Assembly (NCBI GenBank): GCA_028622995.1
Contig: JAJQJQ010000013.1
Coordinates: 2,170,001-2,234,000 of the forward strand
DNA: 64,000 bases
Direction: 5' to 3'
DNA from: Panagrolaimus kolymaensis
Taxonomy: Eukaryota; Nematoda; Chromadorea; Rhabditida; Panagrolaimidae
The notes beneath the pieces were generated by a model, which was not told the origin of the DNA, searched no databases, and saw only the letters and a program-made list of their open reading frames with translations. Positions 43,792 through 56,400 of the stretch are shown here, piece after piece; position 1 is the stretch's first letter; each line of letters begins with the position of its first letter. The position numbers were made by a program, and so were the translations under genes.

Positions 43792-46080
43792 AGAAGTTAA
43801 AATACGAGTTTAAATTGCATTATGTCAAAAAGGAAAAAAGTTTGGAAGCACCGAATCGAAAAAAATAGAAAATCTACTTACTTCGATTCGGTTTCGCTTG
43901 TCAATTTGGATTCGATTTTCGGTACGCAGAATCTAAAATCGAATAGGAAAACTTCGAGTTTCGATTCGGTATAAAAAATTTGGCCATTGTTCCACCTGTG
44001 TCCTTTTTTTCGTAGCCTCAATCAAGGCAAAATATTTTATTTCTTTTTTTTTAACTTGATTTCTAATAAAACTCAACTTCGACTTGAACACAAACATAGT
44101 GACACTTTTTGAAGTGAAATTAAAAAAAAAAAAGCCAGTTGATTCAAATCGGAATTTTTTTATTAGACACTCTATATGTTACTAAAATAATTCATGTACA
44201 TTTAGGAGCGCAAACAAATGGCCATATCGTCATAGGCATGACATAGTCGCATTTCATCCTTTTAAGAATTATTCGTAAAGCTTATTATTTAATACGAATA
44301 AAATATTTAAAGAAATATAATTGATAGCCTTGTTTCATAAATAAAAAATAAAATTTAATTATATCTATCGTTTCTTGGCGTCCGCGTCAAGTTGTGTTAT
44401 CATTCAATTTAAAGTATCATATAATTTTTTTTATGAGAAGGGTTAAATAATCAATCGAATGTACGAGAAGCAAGTCACGTTTTAGAGGAAAAATTTTCAT
44501 GAGTTGATTTTTTACGAAGATAAAATTCATGTTAAAAGTTGTTGCGTGAAGGAAGTTTATTAGAAAGTTGTTGCAGTTTTATCATTATTCAGATTCTGAC
44601 CTTTTTCTAACATTGATGAAAGAGAAGTATAGTTGTGACGTGACGTTTAAGTTGTTTTTTGTGTTTTGGGTTAGCATTGCACATAAAAAAATCTAACTTT
44701 TTCTTTCTGCTTCAATACAGTATTATAAACTTGTTTTTCTAAAAAAATAGTATCCACCATTTTATCAATCGTGATTGCGATCATTTAATTTTTCATTTTT
44801 CTGTTGTTTGCGCAATCGAATTACTTAAAAATTGATAACTAAAATCCATATTTTTAAGACTCTAGTCGCTTTCTATTTCTTTGTTCATACATGGGCAAGT
44901 GGGTGTGTCTGATATATTTTCAAAACGATACCCTGCGTAAATTTCGAAAACTTTCGTAGCTTTTCGTAGAGTTTCGTAATATTTCGTAAAGTTTTGTAGG
45001 AAATAAGTAAAAAAGAATAGGATGCGATAGAAACTCTAGTTTATTGTGTTTTAGTGGTTAGCGCATACGGTTGTACCAGCTATGTCAGGTTCTAAGCCCA
45101 TACATTTTTATTTTTTCCCTTCTGATTCCTTATGTTAGTTGATTTTCATTTTGTTTTTTTCATCATAAAAGGGAGGAAAACGTGTTTTCACCACGTAAAC
45201 AGACACCTATTTCTTTCATAATAAAAAATAGTTTTTTTTGTTTATTTTTTGGTCGATCGAAAAATATACGCCATTGAACAATCTCGAAAGCAAAGAAAAA
45301 AAAATGAATGTGTATGCCGTCAAAAAAAGTCCATTCAAATTCATTTAAAATGTTAATATAAATGTTTGCTAAATTTTTGTATTTATTAATCTTTGTTAAA
45401 AGAATTTAATCTAGGGGTGTTTCCTTTTTCTTCGATTATTATTAAAAATGTATAAAAAGATGATGTAAACAATTAAAAAACCTGTATTTTTAATTTATAA
45501 TAAATTTCACTGAAAAAACCAATAGAAATTCCATCAAATTACTTTTAATTTCATAAAAATATGTTAATTTTCAATAATTATACTTCAAAAATATTACCTA
45601 AAATATTTATAAATATTTATAATATTATTTCCTTTGATTTTATTAAAAAAATCATTCAAAAAAAAGCTATATGCCTTGTGGAACTAGAACTTTTTAGTTT
45701 CCTTCCTTCATTGAAAACTCCATCCCACTGCGCCAAAGCTACAAAAGAGAAAAATAATGATTGAAAAAAATTTTGAACTAAAAAAATGTCTCCAAAAAAT
45801 TTTTAATACGTTTATCTCCAGGTCCAGCTACTTTTATTAAAATAAAAATACTACCATAAAATTCTCCATATTCGATTCTACCAGGTGACGGAGTTATAGC
45901 CAATTTCGAAAAAACCATAAAAAGTTAGGCCACCCAGAAAAGTGAGCAAATGGTTAGCGCGCCACCTCCACCTCCACCTATACCACCTCATCCACTGCAC
46001 GAAAAAGAGAGATATTTTTCTTATATAGGAACGCAGAATGAAAAAAATGATAAATTAAATTTGCATAAAAAATGCACTCA
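43792..46080. other. Repeat-poor intergenic stretch between gene A and the Cys-rich gene
   Basis: I see no coding exon. Contents are a TCGATTCGG-rich run (about 43845-43975), the truncated left end of a family R element at 44886 (CATACATGGGCA), short TTTCGTA repeats (about 44945-44995) and a tRNA-like fragment (about 45050-45105). The rest is A+T-rich filler. Confidence 0.4.
45050..45105 (+). pseudogene. tRNA-like fragment
   Basis: TTAGTGGTTAGCGC resembles a tRNA D-arm/A box and GGTTCTAAGCCC resembles a T-arm/B box at normal spacing. The T-stem does not pair well and no acceptor stem is evident, so this is a decayed tRNA or the head of a SINE. Confidence 0.3.
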
Positions 46081-46088
46081 TTTTTTGA

Positions 46089-46095
46089 TATAAAA
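46089..46095 (+). promoter_or_regulatory. TATA box of the Cys-rich secreted protein gene
   Basis: TATAAAAGG stands 57 bp before the ATG at 46146. Transcription would start near 46119, which leaves the upstream in-frame ATG (46104) outside the mRNA and supports 46146 as the start. Confidence 0.55.
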
Positions 46096-46145
46096 GGCAA
46101 TCCATGCAACTTTTTTCTTTCATTTGTGCTCATTTTTTGTCAAAG

Positions 46146-46685
46146 ATGAAGTTCGTCGTTTTTTTGGCTGTTTTTGCTTCAATCATTTGTTATGGTCATT
46201 CGCGTTATGGTCCTGCTACATGTCGATATAATGGTGAATGTACAACAAAGAATAATTCTGAACTTCTCTATTGTGGGTTAATTTTATCAATATATGTTTC
46301 GAATGTTATAATTACTTTTTAGCTAAATTTGTTCCTACCACATGTGAAGGTGATTGTGCTGGATTTCGTTGTGTAGTTGATGGTGTAATGTATCGTGTTC
46401 ATGCATGTGAAGAAGATAATCATATTTGCGCTTACAAAGAAAATACTGATCCAAAATTTTCAAAGTACTATACTGCTGTTAAATGTGAAAATGGGCTTTA
46501 TTGTTCAGTAGATGCATTGGAAGAAGCTGTGAGTTTTTTCTTCTACGTTTATTTCTTTACAACTTATGCGATATGAGATTTTTTAGGTTAAAGGACATGA
46601 CATTGATCGTTCTCAACTAAAAGATGGTGAATGTGATCCAAAACGTGTTTTTGCTGGAAAAACAAGCATTTTTCAAAATTTTTGA
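46146..46685 (+). CDS. Small secreted 10-cysteine protein, 143 residues, three exons
   Basis: Exons are 46146-46272, 46323-46528 and 46587-46685, with introns of 50 and 58 bp (GTGGGT...TTTTTAG and GTGAGT...TTTTTAG, phases 1 and 0). Residues 1-19 form a clear signal peptide (MKFVVFLAVFASIICYGHS). The mature part has ten cysteines, an even number that suggests up to five disulfides, in motifs such as TCRYNGEC, TCEGDC, GFRCVVDG, HACEED and GLYCSVD. I recognise no family; a secreted effector, inhibitor or venom-type peptide would all fit. A downstream ATG with a good TATA box was preferred over 46104. The last codons and stop (CAA AAT TTT TGA) appear to come from a family R repeat, so the original C-terminus may be shortened. 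Other first-exon donors are possible but the directly adjacent GT gives a stop. Confidence 0.7.
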
Positions 46686-46779
46686 AATTCAAAACGTTAC
46701 CCTATCCAAAATTCCAACGCTACCCCGCTACCCCAGGGTGTGTCAAAACACACCCTAACACACCCTGTGCCCATGTATG
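46672..46779. mobile_element. Partial family R miniature element overlapping the 3' end of the Cys-rich gene
   Basis: AAAATTTTTGAAA...ACGTTACCC...GGGTGTGTCAAAACACACCC...TGTGCCCATGTATG matches the other R copies. The right terminus is intact at 46779. The left terminus is missing, apparently lost in the junction with the last exon. Confidence 0.6.
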
Positions 46780-46957
46780 TTTTGTATCATTTTCTTGTTT
46801 TAATATTAAAAAATTTTTCTCCTTTTTTTATCGATGGAATGTGTTCTTTGCTTCAACTTCCCCACTCCCATAACGAAAGTTATGACTCAAAATTTGGTCG
46901 CATTTTCTAAAACAAACTTTCCTCATTTTCAAAGTTCTTCCTCTGCTACAGATAAAT

Positions 46958-47402
46958 ATGTCAAGAAATTGGTGTTGGACTTTTTTTGACCAAGATACAA
47001 ATGATCCTAAGAAGGGTATATGTAAAGCATGCAATGAATCTTATGGTGGCGGCAACCAGGGCTGTCAAATCACTATTTTTCGCATGCGACGCAAGAAAAA
47101 GTGTACTGCGACTTCAGCGATTCGCAGCAGCTTGCGCGATTTTCATCGCATTTCATATGCGACGCTTTCAATCGCATCGCAGCTGCGATCGCATTTCAAA
47201 AAAGACACGTAAAAAAAGCGTCGCATTTGCAAACTGCGACAACATCGCTGAAGTCGCAGCAGCGTTTTCATTTTTTTTGAGTTTTTCGCATCGCATCGCA
47301 GCTGCGAAAATGAAAAATGCGTCGCTGCTGCGATTGCGTCGACATTTTGCGATGCGATTTGACAGCCCTGGCGGCAACGTTCAAAGAATGCAATTTTTCT
47401 AA
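46958..47402 (+). pseudogene. BED-type zinc-finger gene fragment, split by a miniature element
   Basis: ATG at 46958 opens SRNWCWTFFDQDTN...GICKACNESYGGGN, which fits the first half of a BED finger (W-x-x-F-F ... C-x2-C) as in hAT transposases and their host-gene derivatives. A hAT-like element (47057-47370) is inserted after codon 33. Even without it, the frame continues only eight more codons to a stop at 47402, so the distal histidines are absent. A CTACAG acceptor lies just upstream (about 46942-46950), suggesting it was an internal or first coding exon. Confidence 0.5.
47057..47370. mobile_element. hAT-like miniature element M1, second copy, with perfect 8-bp duplication
   Basis: The termini CAGGGCTGTCAAATC / GATTTGACAGCCCTG (314 bp) are flanked by GCGGCAAC at 47049-47056 and 47371-47378. 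The interior is an imperfect palindrome of GCGATGCGA and GCAGCTGCGA units. The perfect duplication suggests a young insertion. Its host here is itself a BED-finger fragment typical of hAT transposases. Confidence 0.85.
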
Positions 47403-47496
47403 GGGGTTTGATTAAGCAAAATCAAAAAATTTGAGGAAGTTTTCTCCACCACATTTTTTCTGTTCATTCAAATTATTATTTGTTTGTTTTTATTTA

Positions 47497-50400
47497 TTAA
47501 TTTTCAATTTTATCACAATAAACTTCTTCATCTGATAAACAATTTTTATCTATATAAAATGCAACAATATCGTGTGAGTACATCCATGGCCACTTTTCTG
47601 AATGAGTCCAACAAGGATAAATCATTTTTGCATCTTTTGGTTTGGCATCTCCAGCAAAATAATGCCAATCCATATCAGATGCTAAGGATAAGCAAGCAGT
47701 TGAATCTCCACCGCAGCCGCCCTGAACTATTTTGCAAAGACTCTCATAACCAGGTTCTAATTTTTCATCTTTTATTGCGTCACAATATCCATTGCCCCAT
47801 TGAGAAAGCCTAAAAATTCAGTTAAATACCGTCATTCATAAAAATACAATGCAAAATTAAATTTTTTTTAGTAAATTAAGTTTAATTTGAGTTTTCAAGG
47901 CACTATCTATCTACCCTTGTAAATTTAATTGACTATATCTGTTTGTCTGTTTGTTTGTATGTGGAATGTCTCCTGTTTTATGAAAATGGTGTTTGTGGTT
48001 GTTTGTAGACCCAATTAAGAGACTTCTGACGGGTGAAAAAGGTTTAGATACTAAGTGATTAAGTTTGGAGTTCTATGCCATTTAATGATTAAGATGCCAA
48101 TTTTTGATTGAACAGACTTATAATTCGTTTCGTATAACTTGAATCTGATTTGAAATTGCTATAAAACGTTAAATTCAATGATTTAAAAATAGGAAAAACA
48201 TTGGCGAAACATAATTAATAACAACATAGCCATGTTGCTCCATCTCAGCTAAAGATGACTTAAAAAATGGTGGTCTCTCCCGAAGATATTGTTATATTTT
48301 TGTCAAACAATATTTTAAATCATTGAATTTAACGTTTTATAGCAATTTCAAATCAGATTCAAGTTATACGAAACGAATTATAAGTCTGTTCAATCAAAAA
48401 TTGGCATCTTAATCATTAAATGGCATAGAACTCCAAAATTAACCACTTTGTATCTAAATCTTTTTCACCCGTCAGATGTCTCTTAATTGGGTCTACAAAA
48501 ACCAGCAAAAACCATTTAAAAAGCTTTCATCCTCATAGTTGGGCACCACGATTTACCTCGGCACAAACTTATTGAACAACCCAATAAAAGCCTTCATCAT
48601 CATACTTGGCCATTTGAGTTTGTCGGCTACTCAACTTCCCGAACAACCTGGTAATTAATATGACTTACTCTTTCGTGAACCATTTATTCTTATATAAAAA
48701 CGGCATAAAACCAACAGTACGGCAAGGAACTTCGTCTAAAAAGATAAGTAGAGAGTGTCCCAATTAATGTGTTAGATTTGAATCGCCGAGCATATTTTTT
48801 TTAATTAAACTTTAAAAACTGATAACCTTTTTCTCCGCTTATTTTAGGATTTTATTTTTTACAAAGTTGAAAAAATCGAATTTTGAATTTGCTACTTTGT
48901 AGAAAACAAAATCCTAAAAATAGCTGAGAAAAAGGCTGTATTCAGTTTGTAAAAGCAATTTTTTTTAAAAATCGAACTTCGACGTTCATTTGAAAAAAAT
49001 TTTATTTCCTGAAATGGCTTAAATATTCATTCCCCAGGGGTTTTCGGGGTCGCTGATCACGAATTTGTAGACAGTTTAATTGCTTTTAAAGCGAAAATAC
49101 GAGATCCAGAGGTCTCGAATAGAAAACTCAACTTTTTTATAACACGCTTTTTATAAAAACTGTCTACACAGAAAAATAGCAAAAAATCCACTGATTATTT
49201 TTGTAATTGATGACAAAAATACAAGTATAGCAAAAAATGGGTCAAATAGCCATTTTTGTTCCAAGTTCGACCTTTCGCTTGGCAAAACTCGAAATCTGTG
49301 GCCCGCGACATATGTTTTTATTCCAGATTCGGATTCCCCATGAAATTCTGCCTTAGAAAATTGAAAATGTAAAAAAAATAAGCATGTCCTCTAAAATACC
49401 GTGACTCCATGAATGATGTACACCAATATTAGGTCACTATCGAAGTAACTCATAAATACAATGTCGGCCCTTGAACTGAAGTCATTTTTCTCAGTATTGT
49501 TCAGGATTGTTCAGTTTGCCTCCGGACGTACTTTGCCAAAGACACGGAACATTGAAGCATTTTTTGCTTGAGTTTTACACCATTTAATTTTTGTTATATC
49601 TAATATTTTTTAATATTTTTATTGGTGATTTTTGTTTTAAATAATTAGGAAAAAATATTTGCAATATTACTTTACAACATAATAATGAAAGCGACGGATA
49701 AAATCATTTTTTTTCTTCAACATTTAACATTGCAACAGTTTTTTTTGTTAATCTAAATTTGAAAATGATGGCGCATTTGGTTTTGGATGATTATCAAAAA
49801 AAAAATAATTATTTCAAAGGCTGTTCAAAGGAGAAAGCAGCTTTCCTTTTACTAAAAGGTTGTGAATATGCCCCTAAGAACCCCATTATTTTACCGCCAA
49901 TTTTTAAGAATCAAAGGAATAATTTTTGACGATTTTTATCATTTTTTCTGAAACTTTGCTTTCAAAAGTGACGATATTTTACTGCTATCAAAAAACTTCA
50001 ATATTGATATTTTAAAAGTCCTCCGTATCAAACAACTTGGCAACAGAATCATCATCGTTGAAGCTCTTGAATTGGGTATTAAAGATCTTGTTTCAACGTT
50101 AGTTTTTTTTATTACAAATTTTTAAAGTTAATTAACCCATTGATCTATAGAATCAATTCCGGCCAATTGAATTCTACGCCATCTAAAACCCAATGCTTGA
50201 ATTCTATTTCTGACTTGCTTCACAGTAAAAAGGAATCCAGCTTCTGATAAAATATTGCGGATATCAGCTCTGGTTGAAGTTGGTCTTTCTTTCAAAGCAT
50301 CAAAAATCAGCTTGTTAGATTCAATTTCGGTGAAAATAATTTTAATCCTCCTTCGATTTCTCAGAGAATTTGTTTGAATTCGTCGTTTATGGCTATACTG

Positions 50401-53400
50401 AACACCATATAAAGAACAATCGATGATTCTGGAGATTTCCCGTAGAGTATAACCTTGAGGAAAAAATCTTTCAATATTCAACCGTTGTTGAGAAGTCAAA
50501 GTAATTCTTGGGTACTAAAAATTATTTTTTTTGACTAGAATAAGCTTTGAAAACATACTCGTGGGTTAATCATTCTTCGATTAAAATAGTATTTTTAATA
50601 TCTGGAAGGCGTTCAATCTCAGCTTTAATTGATGAGCTGTTGTTTGAAGATGGGTAATTCGGAGTCGAACGTCAGAAAATTGGCCGGAATTGATTCTATA
50701 GATCAATGGGTTAATTAACTTTAAAAATTTGTAATAAAAAAAACTAACGTTGAAACAAGATCTTTAATACCCAATTCAAGAGCTTCAACGATGATGATTC
50801 TGTTGCCAAGTTGTTTGATACGGAGGACTTTTAAAATATCAATATTGAAGTTTTTTGATAGCAGTAAAATATCGTCACTTTTGAAAGCAAAGTTTCAGAA
50901 AAAATGATAAAAATCGTCAAAAATTATTCCTTTGATTCTTAAAAATTGGCGGTAAAATAATGGGGTTCTTAGGGGCATATTCACAACCTTTTAGTAAAAG
51001 GAAAGCTGCTTTCTCCTTTGAACAGCCTTTGAAATAATTATTTTTTTTTTGATAATCATCCAAAACCAAATGCGCCATCATTTTCAAATTTAGATTAACA
51101 AAAAAAACTGTTGCAATGTTAAATGTTGAAGAAAAAAAATGATTTTATCCGTCGCTTTCATTATTATGTTGTAAAGTAATATTGCAAATATTTTTTCCTA
51201 ATTATTTAAAACAAAAATCACCAATAAAAATATTAAAAAATATTAGATATAACAAAAATTAAATGGTGTAAAACTCAAGCAAAAAATGCTTCAATGTTCC
51301 GTGTCTTTGGCAAAGTACGTCCGGAGGCAAACTGAACAATCCTGAACAATACTGAGAAAAATGACTTCAGTTCAAGGGCCGACATTGTATTTATGAGTTA
51401 CTTCGATAGTGACCTAATATTGGTGTACATCATTCATGGAGTCACGGTATTTTAGAGGACATGCTTATTTTTTTTACATTTTCAATTTTCTAAGGCAGAA
51501 TTTCATGGGGAATCCGAATCTGGAATAAAAACATATGTCGCGGGCCACAGATTTCGAGTTTTGCCAAGCGAAAGGTCGAACTTGGAACAAAAATGGCTAT
51601 TTGACCCATTTTTTGCTATACTTGTATTTTTGTCATCAATTACAAAAATAATCAGTGGATTTTTTGCTATTTTTCTGTGTAGACAGTTTTTATAAAAAGC
51701 GTGTTATAAAAAAGTTGAGTTTTCTATTCGAGACCTCTGGATCTCGTATTTTCGCTTTAAAAGCAATTAAACTGTCTACAAATTCGTGATCAGCGACCCC
51801 GAAAACCCCTGGGGAATGAATATTTAAGCCATTTCAGGAAATAAAATTTTTTTCAAATGAACCAAATCTTTGAAAAAGTGCGATTTAAAAAAAAAAATGG
51901 CTTGTAAAGTCTAATATAAAAAAATAAATATGCGAGGCGATTCAAATCTAACACTTTTCTTGGGACACCCTGTATTTTATGACCTGGAAATAGCTTATGA
52001 TGGTCTCTTTATAAATTTTTTTTTAAATTACAATAATTTCAAAAGGTTATTAATTTTTAAAGTGGTAAAAAAATTTTAAAAAGCTGTTTTAAATATTTAA
52101 GATGCCTTACCTTTTCTTTTAAACGGTTTAATTCTCCAAGCAATAATATTATAATCTTTGTAGTTTGTAACTTTAATAAAATCGCCTGTTGCACCATATT
52201 CTGATTCAAATTTATAAGTTTGTTTAAACGTTGAAACTGGGAAAAACATATCACTGAAAGAAAAAATTATACACCCGAAAAAAAGATATTACTCATTTTT
52301 ACAATTCTTTCATAAAAAAACTATACACTGCCTAATGACGACGCTTGTTCTGACTAGGGTTGTCAAATGGGAAATTTCCGGGAAATTTCCCGGACCAAAT
52401 TTTCAAGAAAATGTTCAAATTTTATTTATAAGGCAAAATTGCTTTATTTTTTGGTTTCAAAACGTTGAAAATGATCATAATTATTTGAAAAATTTAATAC
52501 AACCTTTTTCTCGGCTAAAATTCGGGTTTTGTTTTTTGCAAAGTTGAAAAAAATATGAAACAGGGCACAGTAACTTATTTTTACTACAAAAGATAATAAA
52601 TAAATAAATAAAAAAAATAATTACTTTCTATTACCCCATTTTTTTTTTATTGATTGTGAAACTTCCATCGCCATTTGCGAGTTTGCATTATTTGAGTCAA
52701 CAGCATCCTTAATAATTATTTCGATATTGGGTCCTCTCCAAAAATTGTCCTATAAAAGAATTTTTTTAAATTTCTACTTCTTTATTTTGCAAACACAAGA
52801 TTTGTAATATGCAAATGTTTCTTTTGGACTGTTCACAAAGTTCGTTGGCTGATAAAACCAATTTGCTAACTTAGAGAAGTTAGGCTTCTCAGATGTTGCT
52901 TTTACCGACTTGTAGCCCCAATTTGTGTTAAATTACCGACTTACCTAACGACTTTTTAACGACCGACAAAATTTTATACCGTCATTTTTTTCTAAAGTTC
53001 TTATCAGGATTTGTTTTTCTTAAAAAGTAAATAGAAATACTAATTTTTTGTTTTATTACTTTAATATTAAAAAAAATGTATTTTTGACTAAAAACTGAAA
53101 CTTTTGTTGATTTTTTGGCTCGAAAAAATTTTTAATGTCGACTTATTACCGACCGACCATATTTTTATACCGACTTAACCGATCCGGAGCAATTTTCATA
53201 CCGACATTTTTTTGAATTTACCGACTTTTTTGTCAGTCAGTCAATAATTTAACACTAACCTCAATAATGTGATCAGATGATTCATAATAGTGTTTAAAAA
53301 GCCTTGGGTTAATTAATAGCAAACAACAAAGTGCATACATTGAGTGAACAAAGGGGATAATGCTATTTTTGATTTTGTATTATTGTATATTTTGAACTAA

Positions 53401-56400
53401 AAGTAGTAAAAAAAGAATACAATTTACATAAAAAAATTTTAAGTTAATTCGTCCCAAAATCGTTTTTATAACTCATTTTTTTGAAAATCGAGCACTCACA
53501 AAAAAAACGTCCAATACTTTTTTGGAATTTGATGGACCACTTTTTTTTCGACTTTGAAAGTTGTTTTCGGCTTTTGGGCTGTACATATTGTGAACTATTT
53601 ATGGACAAGTCAAAGTATCTATCTTATTAGACAAAGGTGTCCAATAAAATGGGACTAAATTTTTCTTTGATTATCTGAAGGCCTATTTCAATTCATCGTT
53701 TCTTCATTTAATCGTATGCATAAAAGTTCAAGCTTTGGTTGCTTCAATTATAAACCGATCTCGTTATTTTTGGCGATTGCTGCATGACTATCATTGGTGT
53801 GACTTTTAATTGTGCCGACACTCTTCCGTCGATTTTTTATTCAATTGAAGGGTTTTGGTATACAAGGAAAAGTACCACGACTAATGGCTATGCTACGATA
53901 TCGGCGGGTTACTTAGTGCTTGACCGAACGCTTCAATAAAAGCATATAATTTTTGGATATTCAAATTTTTGATTTGGAAATAATTACAAGAAATTTATAT
54001 TCGCGGAGGATGTGAAAAATCTTTTTGTAAATTTTTTAATTTTGTCCAAGTTTTAAGACATTTTCATCCTTTAACAGGGCGATTTGGTCCAAGTTTTACT
54101 TTCTCCTGCCGGTACCGGGGAATCCATTTGAAAGATGAATATTGTCCAAGTTTTGGGTCAATATTTGTCTTTTTTTTCTGTAAGGGAGCTTCAGCCGGAA
54201 CAGCAAAAATTTATTTTTGGCTTTTTCCTTACTGAAAACTCGATCCTAGGGGTTTCTAACTATGATAATCACGAAAATAGAGGCCGTTTTGCCATTTGAT
54301 ATACTCATTCTGGAGATACATTAATCCAATTAGCATAATTCTGAAAATTTTTATTTTTTTAAGTTTTATATACCATTAGATTCGTAAAAATGTGGTGAAC
54401 AACATTGTAATTGATGTCAACTATCGACGTTCATATAAAAATAGTACTATGAAGTTATCAAAGATTATAAATTATGGTTTTGACTGGACAAGTATATCAT
54501 AAAGTCCAAAGCGGGGAGTTTTCTCAACGGAATCTAATTCTCCATATATTTTTACGTATTTCTGCCGTAAAAAACAAATAATTATTAAGCAATACGTGTA
54601 TCTCCCTTCAACGCGAAGATGGTACACCAATATGAGGTATATGGACATGTATATCGTAAATGTATGAAAAAATTCCAAAATCTATCCAAAAACGTAGAAA
54701 AACTTATTTTATGATTTTACAAATCGAAAAAAAAAAATATTCCTTGACTGAATGATTTTTCTTGAATTTTAGAAGTTTAATAGTAGCACACGATAGATAA
54801 AAATAATAAAAAATTCCTTAACCCGCGATTTAATTTTAAACTCTTCATTTCTAGACGTAATTTGGGTCGTAGAAACCGAATTTGACATTAGTTTCTAACG
54901 AGTTCTTACTTATAATGAAGGTATGACTAAGCGAAAATTTGCATATTTCAAAAATTCATAACTCGAGAATTAGCCAATGAAATGTATTTGTGGCTATCAA
55001 ACTTGGTTTCTACGACCCAAATTACGTCTAGAAATGAAGAGTTTAAAATTAAATCGCGGGTTAAGGAATTTTTTATTATTTTTATCTATCGTGTGCTACT
55101 ATTAAACTTCTAAAATTCAAGAAAAATCATTCAGTCAAGGAATATTTTTTTTTTTCGATTTGTAAAATCATAAAATAAGTTTTTCTACGTTTTTGGATAG
55201 ATTTTGGAATTTTTTCATACATTTACGATATACATGTCCATATACCTCATATTGGTGTACCATCTTCGCGTTGGAGGGAGATACACGTATTGCTTAATAA
55301 TTATCTGTTTTTTACGGCAGAAATACGTAAAAATATATGGAGAATTAGATTCCGTTGAGAAAACTCCCCGCTTTGGACTTTATGATATACTTGTCCAGTC
55401 AAAACCATAATTTATAATCTTTGATAACTTCATAGTACTATTTTTATATGAACGTCGATAGTTGACATCAATTACAATGTTGTTCACCACATTTTTACGA
55501 ATCTAATGGTATATAAAACTTAAAAAAATAAAAATTTTCAGAATTATGCTAATTGGATTAATGTATCTCCAGAATGAGTATATCAAATGGCAAAACGGCC
55601 TCTATTTTCGTGATTATCATAGTTAGAAACCCCTAGGATCGAGTTTTCAGTAAGGAAAAAGCCAAAAATAAATTTTTGCTGTTCCGGTTTTTTACAGAAA
55701 AGCTCGATTTTCAAAAAAAATGAGTTTTATCCTTTTGCTATTTTAGATCTAAATCAAAATTTTAAATTTTTTTCTTCTGAATAGGAAAAATGCGACACGA
55801 CAAGAAAGAAAACTTTTTTCCACCTTTTTAGCTTTAGCATTCGTTATCGTGGCCTTTTAACAATAAAAATTAAGAATCTTAAATCCATTTGCCTTTTGGA
55901 TACAATTCCTTATTAGTTTAGCCTTTAGCTAATTTTTTTCATCGGTTGTTAAGCCGGTTTTTTGCTACTTACATTTTTTAAAGATCCGGTATGGATAGCC
56001 GGATATTTTTTTATTTTTGTTTTTTACCTCTCTAAAATTTTTCACATCTTCGAAAAGTTCAGCTATAATGTAATACGTGCACATAACATGTATGTTTAGG
56101 CTTTCTTCTTTATTATTTTCGATGTCAAGTGAATATTGAGTTTGATTTTCAGCCAATAGTAGGCCACATTGCGAGACAGCACGTTCCTATATAGAAATTT
56201 TATTATAAAAAATCTGTTTAATTCCTTGTACATTCAACAAGCATATTTTATTTCCCTTTTTCGTTAACTATTTTATTTAGTTCCTTTACCTTTTTTCGTC
56301 TTACAAGGGAACCTTCAGAAGTGTTTAGTCTCTGGTGACATTTCACCTATCCCACGTGAAAGTACTTAGTTTTAAAACTAATCTTAAGAAATATCCAATT

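Noticed and set aside
46986..47402. 138-residue Ala/Arg-rich ORF and its antisense partner
   Set aside because: It is a reading of the GCGATGCGA-rich miniature element at 47057-47370.
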